Assembly (NCBI RefSeq): GCF_000721075.1
Contig: NZ_JOEQ01000032.1
Coordinates: 1-64,000 of the forward strand
DNA: 64,000 nucleotides
Direction: 5' to 3'
Source: Streptosporangium amethystogenes
GTDB taxonomy: Bacteria > Actinomycetota > Actinomycetes > Streptosporangiales > Streptosporangiaceae
Shown: positions 34,846 to 43,215 of the stretch, in pieces
Numbering within the stretch: position 1 is the stretch's first letter
Layout of the letters: the number at the start of each line of letters is the position of its first letter
Notes under the pieces: generated by a model
What the model was told of the DNA's origin: nothing
Database searches by the model: none
What the model saw: the letters and a program-made list of their open reading frames with translations, nothing else
Made by a program: the position numbers and the translations under genes

Positions 34846-37381
34846 TATGTGCACTCCCCTGGCGTTCCAGCGCGGCGTCCAACTCTTTGGCGGTCTGACT
34901 GACGTGTTCGGCTCGCATGAGTCCCCAGTGGTCGCCCGGCACGGGGATGACGGTGAAGGCTCCCGTGCAGAGCTTGCGCAGTGCCGCGGCCGACTCCGCC
35001 TGCCGTACGGGATCCGTGCCGGACGCCTGGAACAGGTGGACGGGACCGGCGTAAGGCGGCGGCTGATAGGCCATTGCCGCCGCCATGCAGGCCCGCGCGG
35101 TGTCGAGAGTGGCGCGCAGGTGCCGGCTGGAGGCTCCGTCGGCGATCGGGGTTCCCATGAGCTGGATCCAGGTCTCGCCTGAGGTCAGGTCGCGCAGTCC
35201 GGTCCCGGTCGGGTCGTCCAGCTTGGTCACCACCTGGTCGAGCAGGCCCAGGAAGGGGGTCTCGGCCATCGGCAGGCCGGTGATCGGGTCGATGACCGGG
35301 TTGGCGTCGAGCAGGCCGAGGAAGCCGATCTCGGCTCCGGCAGCGGTGAGCTGCTGGGCGATCTCGAAGGCCAGCACGCCGCCGAAGGACCAGCCGGCCA
35401 GCAGGTAGGGGCCATCGGGCTGGATCGTGCGGAGCTGCTCGACGTGGATCGCGGCGATCTCCGGCAGGGAGAGCCCGAAGCGCGGCGGGTCGCCGGTCCA
35501 GCCGAGGCCGAGGATGCGGACCGGAGCCTGGGAGGCACGGGCCAGCTCGCGGTAGCCGAGCAGCTCGCCGCCGAGCGGGTGGGCCAGGTAGAGGCTGCGT
35601 CCGCTCGGGCCCTGCCGTACGGTGACGATCTGGGAGGACTGGCGCTTGGCCGCCGAGACCGGGCCGTCGGTGCCGAGTGCGGCGACGAGGTCCTCGACGG
35701 TGCTGGCGTCCAGCAGGACGGAGAGCTCGATCTGGCGGCCGATGGCCTGGCCGAGCTCGGCGACCACCCAGGTGGCCAGCAGCGAGTCGCCGCCGACGTC
35801 GAAGAAGTCGTCGTCCTCCTCGAAGTCGTCGTGGCCCAGGACCCGGATCCACAGGTCGGTGACGAGCTGGGGGAGATCCTCGGTGGGCTCCGCCTCGATC
35901 TCGGGCAGCGGCAGCGCGGCCAGGGCGGCTCTGTCGATCTTGCCGGAGGTCGTGCGCGGCATGGACTCCACGAACAGGACCCGGGAGGGGACCATGTACT
36001 CCGGCAGCAGCTCGCGCACATGGTCGGCGACCTCGCGAGGCGACAGCGAGCCCTCGGTCTGCACGTAGGCGACCAGCACGGACAGGCCGCCCAGCACCTG
36101 GCGCAGGCCCACCACCGCGGCGCTCACGTGAGGATGGCCGACCAGGACGTGCTCCACCTCGCCGGGTTCGACGCGGAACCCGCGGATCTTGAGCTGGTCG
36201 TCGGAGCGGCCGACGAACTCGTAGGTCTCGTCGTCGGCGCGGCGCACGAGGTCGCCGGTGCGGTAGAGCCTGCCGCCCCACGGGGAGGCGACGAAACGCT
36301 CGGCGGTGGCCGCCGGCGCGTTGTGGTAGCCGCGGGCCAGGCAGTCGCCGGCGACGTAGAGCTCGCCGACCTCGCCGTCGGGCACCTCCTCCAGCCGCTC
36401 GTCCAGGACCCGGCAGGTCACGCCGTCGACCGGCGTGCCGATCGCGGGCAGCGGCGGCCAGGTCGAGGGGTCGCCGGGCAGCGTGAAGCTGGTGACCAGG
36501 TGGGCCTCGGTCGGCCCGAAGTGGTTGTCGAGGCGGCAGCCGTCGAGAGCGGTGAACAGCTCGCGGATCGCCGGGGTGATCAGCAGCCGCTCGCCGGCCG
36601 TGACGACGTGCTTGAGCGAGGCCGGCACCAGCCCGCTGCGGGCGGAGGCCTCGGCGAGCAGCTGGAGAGCGACGTAGGGCAGGAACAGCCGCTCGATCCG
36701 CTGGCTCACGATGGTGTCCAGGAGGGCTCGCGAGTCCCGGCGGGTCTCCTCGGCGGCGACGATCAGCGTGCCGCCGGTCGCCAGGGTGGAGAGCACCTCC
36801 TGGAAGGTCACGTCGAAGGAGGCGGCGGTGAAGTGCAGCGTGCGCAGCCCCGGCTCGCCGCTGGCGACCTGCCAGCGGATCAGCCGGTCCAGCCCGCGGT
36901 ACGGCATGGCGACGCCTTTGGGCACGCCGGTCGAACCGGAGGTGTGCAGCACGTAGGCCGGCGCGTCCAGCGAGTACGGCTGCGCGTCCGGCCCGTCGGT
37001 CGCGGCCAGACCGTCGCGGGTGATCGTGACGCGGGCCGCGAGCCGGCGGGTCAGCGTCTCCAGCCGCGCGGGCGGCAGGTCGGAGTCGATCGGGCAGTAG
37101 GCGCCGCCGACGGCCAGCACCGCCAGCATGGCGACGATCGTCTCGGCAGAGCGGCCGAGCAGGACCGCGACCGTTTGCTCAGGTCCGGCTCCCGCGTTCC
37201 GCAGCCGGCCGGTCAGGTCGTCGACCCGGCTGATCAGCTCGGCGTAACTCAGCGAAGAGCCATCTGCCAGGTCCACGAGCGCGCAGGCCGCGCCGTCGGT
37301 CCTGGCTTGCTCCCGGACGGCTTCGAAGGCGAAGGAAACAGCCAAGCGAGGCTCCTCAGATGGCGTCTGCGGCTTTCGCAT
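34835..37381 (-). CDS. NRPS: A-PCP-TE, Pro-like adenylation code
   Basis: From ATG 37381 the product is 848 residues; TTG 37345, with GAGGAG seven bases before it, is an equally good start. The A domain (about 20-510) has HTSGSTGVPKG, HFGPTEAHLV and SGKIDRAAL. The pocket reads D-V-Q-F-V-A-H-L-V-K, close to the proline code family (DVQ.IAHVVK). The PCP (VGGDSLLATW) and a type I thioesterase (about 620-848, GWSFGG nucleophile Ser, C-terminal GDHWGL His) follow. There is no C domain, so it is either the terminal module served by a C domain on another protein or a unit that makes and releases a modified amino acid. The end overlaps the halogenase-like gene. Confidence 0.9.
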   Translation of the reverse strand: MRKPQTPSEEPRLAVSFAFEAVREQARTDGAACALVDLADGSSLSYAELISRVDDLTGRLRNAGAGPEQTVAVLLGRSAETIVAMLAVLAVGGAYCPIDSDLPPARLETLTRRLAARVTITRDGLAATDGPDAQPYSLDAPAYVLHTSGSTGVPKGVAMPYRGLDRLIRWQVASGEPGLRTLHFTAASFDVTFQEVLSTLATGGTLIVAAEETRRDSRALLDTIVSQRIERLFLPYVALQLLAEASARSGLVPASLKHVVTAGERLLITPAIRELFTALDGCRLDNHFGPTEAHLVTSFTLPGDPSTWPPLPAIGTPVDGVTCRVLDERLEEVPDGEVGELYVAGDCLARGYHNAPAATAERFVASPWGGRLYRTGDLVRRADDETYEFVGRSDDQLKIRGFRVEPGEVEHVLVGHPHVSAAVVGLRQVLGGLSVLVAYVQTEGSLSPREVADHVRELLPEYMVPSRVLFVESMPRTTSGKIDRAALAALPLPEIEAEPTEDLPQLVTDLWIRVLGHDDFEEDDDFFDVGGDSLLATWVVAELGQAIGRQIELSVLLDASTVEDLVAALGTDGPVSAAKRQSSQIVTVRQGPSGRSLYLAHPLGGELLGYRELARASQAPVRILGLGWTGDPPRFGLSLPEIAAIHVEQLRTIQPDGPYLLAGWSFGGVLAFEIAQQLTAAGAEIGFLGLLDANPVIDPITGLPMAETPFLGLLDQVVTKLDDPTGTGLRDLTSGETWIQLMGTPIADGASSRHLRATLDTARACMAAAMAYQPPPYAGPVHLFQASGTDPVRQAESAAALRKLCTGAFTVIPVPGDHWGLMRAEHVSQTAKELDAALERQGSAHNES

Positions 37382-37451
37382 CGAAGCTATAGGCGCCCCT
37401 CGCGGTCCTGGAGTCACCGGAACAGGGCACAAATCGCCGGTTTAGCCGATT

Positions 37452-37471
37452 TGTCCGGTGAACGTGGGACA
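37452..37471 (+). promoter_or_regulatory. Copy of the cluster dyad element
   Basis: The sequence TGTCCGGTGAACGTGGGACA has TGTCC and GGACA arms and resembles the element at 47751-47770, including the preceding CCGA. It sits in the gap between the divergent A-PCP-TE gene and the A-PCP gene starting at TTG 37538, a suitable place for a shared operator. Confidence 0.5.
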
Positions 37472-37537
37472 GGCGCTTCCCTTGAATCCTCCGACGGCCT
37501 CTTCTTTCACTAGTCGCGACAGAGGTGAGGAGCGATC

Positions 37538-39787
37538 TTGATCAACAGCCAGAATTCCACGCAAGAGTGTGTCGGGCCCATCGCCATCTCTCCCGGCACC
37601 GTCAACGCGCTCGACGGCCTGGCCAGGAGCGCCGGGACGGACGATCTCGCCCCGTTCACCGTCTGCGCGGCGGTAGTGGCCGACCGGATCGTGGCCCCCC
37701 GCCGGGTCCGGGTGATCCGCGGCGACCTGGAGGAGGTCGTGCCGCTGGCGACCGGGCCGGTGGATCCCGACCTTAGCCTCGGGGACGCCGTGGCCCGGAT
37801 GAACCACGGCCGCGACACCACCCGCTCGGCCGAACCTGCGGACGTCACCGTGCTGCTGTCCAAGGACGGCATGCAGCTCTACGTCGAGACCGAGACCGGT
37901 GCCGAGAGCTGGGCCCAGACCTTCACCCGCCTGCTGGCCGGCGCGGCCCGCCGTCCCGACGCGCCGCTCAGCCTTCCCTCGCTGCTCCACCGGCCGCTCA
38001 CCCGGCCCGTGGAGGAGCAGGCCGAACGCACTCCGGACGCCGTCGCCCTGCTGGACGAGGACGGCCTCACGCTCACCTACCGCGAGCTGAACGAGCAGGC
38101 CAACCGGCTGGCGCACTTCCTGATCGAACACGGCGCCGCCCGTGGCACGCGGATCGGCATCTGCATGGAGCGGAGCGTCGACCAGATCGTCGCGATCCAC
38201 GCCGTGGTCAAGACCGGCGCCGCCTACGTTCCGCTCGACTCCGACCTGCCGGACCTGCGGCTGGCCTACATGCTGGAGGACGCCGCGCCGCTGCACGTCC
38301 TGACCGACCCGGCCTGCCGTGATCGCGTTCCGGAGGGCTCCTGGAGCGTCCACGACCTCGGAGCCGACCGCGAGCGCTGGGCCACGCGGAGCACCGCCAA
38401 CCCGATGATCGAAGGAGCCGCCGCCGACCTGCTGCACATCCTCTACACCTCGGGCACTACCGGCCCGCCCAAGGGTGTGGCCTATCCGGCGGACGGCGCA
38501 CTCACGCACCTGGAGTGGATGCAGTCCCGCTATCCCTTCCGACCCGGCGACACCGCCGTCTTCAAGACCTCTCCCGGCTTCGACGTCTCCATCTGGGAGA
38601 TCTTCTGGCCGCTCTACCACGGCGCTCGGCTGCTGGTCTGCCGTCCCGGCGGCCACCGCGACCCAGGCCATCTGGCCAGGCTGGTCGAGGAGTACTCGGT
38701 CTCGGCCTTCTTCCTGCCGCCGACCATGATGGCCCCCTTCCTGGAGGAGGTGCAGCCGGCCGGCGCCGCCGCCCTGCGCCGGGCCTTCTGCGGCGGCGAG
38801 CCGGTCACGCCGCGGATCCGCGACACCTTCCACACCACGCTGCCGGCGGCGACCCTCGTCAACTGCTACGGGCCCACGGAGGCGGGCAACGTCACCGACC
38901 TGGTCCTGCCGCAGACCCCGGGCAAGCCCGTCCCGCTGGGCCAGCCGTCGGCCAACTTCCGGCTGCTCGTCCTGGACGAGAACCTCCAGCCGGTGCCGGC
39001 CGGAACGCCTGGCGAGGCCTACATCGGCGGCGATCCCGGCCTGGCCCTGGCCTACTGGCAGGCTCCGGGACGCACCGCGGAGCGCTTCGTCGCCGATCCC
39101 TACGGGCCACCGGGCTCGCGGCTCTACCGCACCGGCGATCTCTGCCGGCAACGGGACGACGGCCTCCTGGAGCACCTGGGCCGGATCGACCGGCAGATCA
39201 AGATCCGAGGGCTGAGGGTGGAGCCCGGCGAGGTCGAGGCGGTGCTCGGCGCGCATCGGGCGGTCGCCGACTGCGCGGTCATCGCGCACGGCGAGCCGCT
39301 GCGGCTGCTGGCCTTCGTCGTACCTCAAGGCGACGGATTCGACAGCGAGGAGATCCTCGCTCACGCGGCGGAGAGGCTGCCCGGCCACATGGTGCCCGCC
39401 CGTGCCGTGGCGGTCCCGCGCATCCCCGCTACGGTCAACGGCAAGATCGACCGTGAGGCCCTGCTGAACCTCCCCGCACCTCAGCCACCCCGCGAGATCG
39501 TGCCGCCCTCCGACGAGATCGAGGCAGCCCTGGCCGAGATCTACAGCCGCGTCCTGGACGTCGGACGGGTCAGCGTGCTCGACACCTTCACCCATCTCGG
39601 CGGCGACTCCGTGCGTGCCTTCCGGCTCCTGGCGGCCTGCGAGGAGCGCTTCGAGGCCCGGCCCGCCGTCGCCGAGCTGCTGACAAGTCCCCTACGCGAG
39701 GTGGCCGCGGCGATCAAGGCCGCCGGACGGTCCCCAGTAGATGGGACAGGTAACGGATCGGCACCCGAGCCTACGGTTTCCCCATGA
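37538..39787 (+). CDS. NRPS didomain A-PCP with N-terminal C-domain-like remnant
   Basis: The TTG start at 37538 is supported by GAGGAG five bases upstream; the product is 749 residues. Residues 1-150 do not form a full domain but resemble the last part of a condensation domain (VTVLLSKDGMQLYVETE, FTRLLAGAARRPDAPL). The A domain (about 155-650) is complete (YTSGTTGPPKG, NCYGPTEAGN, RIDRQIKIRG, NGKIDREAL). The pocket reads D-V-W-F-F-G-C-N-V-K, which I cannot assign. A PCP follows (LGGDSVRAF). Without a C domain it should load an amino acid for modification or transfer. The next gene overlaps by four bases and encodes an MppP-like PLP enzyme. Confidence 0.9.
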   Translation: MINSQNSTQECVGPIAISPGTVNALDGLARSAGTDDLAPFTVCAAVVADRIVAPRRVRVIRGDLEEVVPLATGPVDPDLSLGDAVARMNHGRDTTRSAEPADVTVLLSKDGMQLYVETETGAESWAQTFTRLLAGAARRPDAPLSLPSLLHRPLTRPVEEQAERTPDAVALLDEDGLTLTYRELNEQANRLAHFLIEHGAARGTRIGICMERSVDQIVAIHAVVKTGAAYVPLDSDLPDLRLAYMLEDAAPLHVLTDPACRDRVPEGSWSVHDLGADRERWATRSTANPMIEGAAADLLHILYTSGTTGPPKGVAYPADGALTHLEWMQSRYPFRPGDTAVFKTSPGFDVSIWEIFWPLYHGARLLVCRPGGHRDPGHLARLVEEYSVSAFFLPPTMMAPFLEEVQPAGAAALRRAFCGGEPVTPRIRDTFHTTLPAATLVNCYGPTEAGNVTDLVLPQTPGKPVPLGQPSANFRLLVLDENLQPVPAGTPGEAYIGGDPGLALAYWQAPGRTAERFVADPYGPPGSRLYRTGDLCRQRDDGLLEHLGRIDRQIKIRGLRVEPGEVEAVLGAHRAVADCAVIAHGEPLRLLAFVVPQGDGFDSEEILAHAAERLPGHMVPARAVAVPRIPATVNGKIDREALLNLPAPQPPREIVPPSDEIEAALAEIYSRVLDVGRVSVLDTFTHLGGDSVRAFRLLAACEERFEARPAVAELLTSPLREVAAAIKAAGRSPVDGTGNGSAPEPTVSP

Positions 39788-40905
39788 GCCAGCTCGCGAA
39801 CCTGACCATCCTTGAAGTCGATGCGCTGACCGACCTCGACGGCGGCCTCAACCTGACTGACGGCCATGCGCGGCTGGTTCTAACGGAGGAGCAGGCCGCC
39901 ATCGTCGCCCGAATCCCCGAGATGTTCACCGAGGCCTGCCGCCGGCCCTTTCCCGACGTAGAACGGGAGGCCCACCAGGCCTTCCTGGCCGCGATCGGCC
40001 AGCACAGCGCTCCGGTCGGCACCGGCCGGATCCTCAGCTGCTACTCCTCGACCCTGGCCACCGACATCGTGGCCCGGGCCCTGCCCAGCGGCGCCACGGT
40101 TGCCGTCCTCCACCCGACCTTCGACAACATCGCCGATCTCATGGTCACCCGCGGCCTGACGCTGGTGCCGCTGTCGGAGGCCCAGCTGCTGAACCAGGAG
40201 TGGCCGGGCTCGCCGGTCAGCGCCATCGCGGTGACCCACCCGAACAACCCGACCGGCCTGATCACGCCGGAAGGCCACCTGCGGTCCCTGGCCGAGCACG
40301 CCGTACGGCACGGCCAGACGGTCATCATCGACGCCAGCTTCCGCGGGCAGGTCCGTGAGGCCCAGTACGACACCTACGCGGTGCTCGACGAGGCCGGCGC
40401 TGACTGGATCGTCATCGAGGACACCGGCAAGCTCTGGCCCACCCACGAGCTCAAGATCGGCCTACTCGCCTACAGCGAGCGGACGACCCTGCCCATCATG
40501 CGGGCCTTCTCCGAGTCGCTGCTGGCCGCCTCGCCGGTGGTGCTCCAGCTCATCAAGGAGCTGTCGGCCGACTGGGTCAACGGCGGCTACGAGCGGGCCA
40601 GGGAACTGGTGGACACCAACCGGGCCACGCTGGCCAAGGCGATCGAGCCGGTGGGGCTGCGGCTGGCCGATCCCACCTCGCAGATCAGCGTCGCGCGGGT
40701 GGAGCTGCCCGCCGAGGGGCTCGACTCCTCGCTGCTGCACAAGGCCATGCTGACCAAGGGCGTCCACGTGCTGCCCTGTGCCCCCTTCCACTGGGCGGAT
40801 CCCGAGGAGGGATTGCGCTACATCCGCCTGTCGCTGGCCCGGCCGTACCAGACCGTCGAGACCGGAGCCCGGCTGCTGGCCGCCGCGTATCGGGAGTTGC
40901 GGTGA
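39784..40905 (+). CDS. MppP-like PLP-dependent L-arginine oxidase/hydroxylase
   Basis: The 373-residue fold-type I PLP enzyme follows MppP of the enduracididine pathway closely: NLTDGHARLVLTEEQ near the start, EREAHQAFLAAIGQH, GRILSCYSS, LHPTFDNIADLM, THPNNPTGLI, DASFRGQV, and the PLP Lys216 in IEDTGKLWPTHELKIGLL. MppP oxidises L-Arg with O2 to 4-hydroxy-2-oxo-5-guanidinovalerate and a 2-oxo by-product; relatives make dehydro-Arg. The cyclising partner MppR was not found in the window. The start overlaps the A-PCP stop (ATGA) and the stop overlaps the P450 start. Confidence 0.86.
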   Translation: MSQLANLTILEVDALTDLDGGLNLTDGHARLVLTEEQAAIVARIPEMFTEACRRPFPDVEREAHQAFLAAIGQHSAPVGTGRILSCYSSTLATDIVARALPSGATVAVLHPTFDNIADLMVTRGLTLVPLSEAQLLNQEWPGSPVSAIAVTHPNNPTGLITPEGHLRSLAEHAVRHGQTVIIDASFRGQVREAQYDTYAVLDEAGADWIVIEDTGKLWPTHELKIGLLAYSERTTLPIMRAFSESLLAASPVVLQLIKELSADWVNGGYERARELVDTNRATLAKAIEPVGLRLADPTSQISVARVELPAEGLDSSLLHKAMLTKGVHVLPCAPFHWADPEEGLRYIRLSLARPYQTVETGARLLAAAYRELR

Positions 40906-42089
40906 AATATGACCCGTTCGACTACCGCGTGCACGAGGACCCCTATCCCGTCTACGCGTGGATGCGGGACAACGCGCCGCTGTACCGGAACGACGAGCGT
41001 GACTTCTGGGCGTTGTCGCGGCACGCGGACGTAGGAGCGGCGCTGCGCAATCCGGCGCTGTTCTCCAACACCTACGGCATCTCGCTGGAGCCGGAGCTCT
41101 GGGGAGCCCACGCGCAGAAGACCAGCTTCTTCCTGGCCATGGATCCGCCGTCGCACGGCGTGCACCGCGGACTGGTGTCCAGCGTGTTCACGCCGCGGCG
41201 GATCGCCGCCCTGGAGCCCCGGGTCCGGGAACTGGCCCGCGAGCGGCTGGAGCCCCTGCGGGACCTGAGCCGCTTCGACTTCGCCGCCGACTACGCCGCG
41301 GCCCTGCCCAACGACGTGCTGTGCGAGATGCTCGGCATCCCGGCGGCGGACTGGGACCAGATCCGGGCCGACGCCGACCAGATGAACCAGCGCGAGGACG
41401 GAGTGGACGAGCGCGGCCCCAACTCGGTGGCCGCTGCGCTGCGGCTGGCCGCCTACCTGGGAGCCTTCGTCGTCGATCTGCGCCGTGACTCTGGGGACGA
41501 CCTCACCTCCACCATGATCAAGGCGGAGGTGGACGGAGAGAAGCTCACCGACTCGCAGATCGTCGGCTTCCTGTTCGTCATGATCGGCGCCGGCAACGAG
41601 TCCACCGGCAAGACCATCGGCAACGCCTGGTACCAGGGCTGGCTCCACCCCGAGGCCAGGCGGAAGGGCCTGGCCGGCCGGGCCGCCGACTGGTACAGCG
41701 AGACCCTGCGCTACGACTCGGCGAGCCAGATGACCGCGCGGCTCGTCACCGCCGAGACGGTCGTCCACGGCACCAAGCTGCCCGTGGGAGCCCGCGTGGC
41801 GCTCCTTCCGGCCTCGGCCAACCGCGACGAGCGGGCCTTTCCCGACCCGGACCGCTACGACCTCGATCGCGACACCCGGAAGATGATCAGCTACGGCCTC
41901 GGCCCGCACCACTGCCTCGGTTCGGCGCTGGCCAATCTTGAGATGGAGGTCGCGCTAGACGAGATCGGCGTCCTGATCGAGGACTACGAGCTCGATCTGG
42001 CCGGTGCCCGCCGGGTGCACTCTCCCCACCAGCGTGGGTTCGCCTCCCTGCCCACCACGGTCCAGCGCCGTTCCCGGCCACGGGGGTGA
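40902..42089 (+). CDS. Cytochrome P450
   Basis: The 395-residue protein has an I-helix segment MIGAGNESTGKTI (Asn and Glu around the usual acid-Thr pair), an ExxR-like ETLRY and the haem loop YGLGPHHCLGSALANLE with the Cys thiolate. It starts at GTG 40902 overlapping the stop of the MppP-like gene, so the operon order is A-PCP, MppP-like, P450, aminotransferase. P450s next to A-PCP didomains often beta-hydroxylate carrier-bound amino acids, a reasonable guess here for the 37538-39787 carrier. Confidence 0.9.
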   Translation: MKYDPFDYRVHEDPYPVYAWMRDNAPLYRNDERDFWALSRHADVGAALRNPALFSNTYGISLEPELWGAHAQKTSFFLAMDPPSHGVHRGLVSSVFTPRRIAALEPRVRELARERLEPLRDLSRFDFAADYAAALPNDVLCEMLGIPAADWDQIRADADQMNQREDGVDERGPNSVAAALRLAAYLGAFVVDLRRDSGDDLTSTMIKAEVDGEKLTDSQIVGFLFVMIGAGNESTGKTIGNAWYQGWLHPEARRKGLAGRAADWYSETLRYDSASQMTARLVTAETVVHGTKLPVGARVALLPASANRDERAFPDPDRYDLDRDTRKMISYGLGPHHCLGSALANLEMEVALDEIGVLIEDYELDLAGARRVHSPHQRGFASLPTTVQRRSRPRG

Positions 42090-42129
42090 ACCTTGTCCAT
42101 CTCCATCTCACGACAAGGACGGTTTCCCC

Positions 42130-43215
42130 GTGACCGACTTCGAGATCCGCGCGAACGACCGCCGCCTGCCGGACGCTGAACGCGCGGAGATCCTCGCCGC
42201 GCCGGGATTCGGGCAGCACTTCACCGACCACATGATCACCATGCGCTGGTCGGCGGGCAGCGGCTGGCATGACGGCCGGCTGGAGCCCTACGGTTCGTTC
42301 ACCCTCGACCCGGCCAGCCTGGTCTTCCACTACGGCCAGGAGTTCTTCGAGGGCATGAAGGCCTACCGCCGGGACGACGGCTCGGTCGCCCTGTTCCGGC
42401 CCGAGGCCAACGCCGCGCGGTTCAACCGGTCGGCGCGGCGCATGGAGATGCCCGAGATGCCGGTCGAGATCTTCGTCCGGGCTCTGGAGCTCCTCGTCTC
42501 CCAGGACCAAGCGTGGGTCCCGCACACCTTCGGCGAGAGCCTCTACCTGCGGCCCTTCATGATCGCCACCCAGCGCGGCCTGGCCTTCACACAGCCCTCC
42601 TCCAGCTACCTGTTCTGCGTCATCGCCTCTCCCGCCACCGCCTACTTCGGTGGCGGGACTCCGCGTGCGCTGACCGTCTGGTTGTCGGAGGACTACTCGC
42701 GCGCGGCCCCCGGCGGCACCGGCTTCGCCAAGGCCGGCGGCAACTACGCCGGTGCCTACGCCGCCTCCCGCCAGGCCGTCGAGCAGGGCTGCGACCAGGT
42801 GGTCTGGCTCGACTCCGGCGAGCACCAGTGGGTGGAGGAGATGGGCGGCATGAACCTCTTCTTCGGGTACGGCGAGCGGATCATGACTCCGTCGCTCACC
42901 GGCACGCTGCTGCCCGGCGTCACCCGTGACTCGCTGCTGACGCTGGCGCCTCGCCTCGGCATCGAGGCCGAGGAAGGCCGGATCTCCATCTCCCAGTGGC
43001 GCAAGGAGTGCGAGAGCGGCGTCATGACCGAGGCCTTCGCCTGCGGCACGGCCGCCGTGATGGCGCCGGTCGGCACGGTCCGCGGCGTCGGCAAGGAGTG
43101 GCTGATCGGCGACGGCCGCCCGGGCCCGGTCACCCTCCGCCTGCGCGAAGAGCTCCTGGGCATCCAGTACGGCCGCCGTCCCGATCCGCTCAGCTGGGTG
43201 CACCGAGTTTGCTGA
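42130..43215 (+). CDS. Class IV (branched-chain-type) aminotransferase
   Basis: The 361-residue protein matches IlvE-type enzymes: GQEFFEGMKAYRRDDG (front of the active site), LYLRPFMIAT, the PLP Lys in GFAKAGGNYAGAYAA and the EEMGGMNLFF motif. GTG 42130 is selected with AAGGA upstream. The enzyme interconverts a 2-oxo acid and an amino acid with glutamate. In this operon it might supply a branched-chain precursor, such as for the Val-like A domain, or re-aminate the keto acid from the MppP-like enzyme. The 3' end overlaps the convergent NRPS gene by 26 bp. Confidence 0.88.
   Translation: MTDFEIRANDRRLPDAERAEILAAPGFGQHFTDHMITMRWSAGSGWHDGRLEPYGSFTLDPASLVFHYGQEFFEGMKAYRRDDGSVALFRPEANAARFNRSARRMEMPEMPVEIFVRALELLVSQDQAWVPHTFGESLYLRPFMIATQRGLAFTQPSSSYLFCVIASPATAYFGGGTPRALTVWLSEDYSRAAPGGTGFAKAGGNYAGAYAASRQAVEQGCDQVVWLDSGEHQWVEEMGGMNLFFGYGERIMTPSLTGTLLPGVTRDSLLTLAPRLGIEAEEGRISISQWRKECESGVMTEAFACGTAAVMAPVGTVRGVGKEWLIGDGRPGPVTLRLREELLGIQYGRRPDPLSWVHRVC

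Noticed and set aside
37538..37990. A functional condensation domain at the start of the A-PCP protein
   Set aside because: Only about 150 residues are present and there is no HHxxxDG motif.
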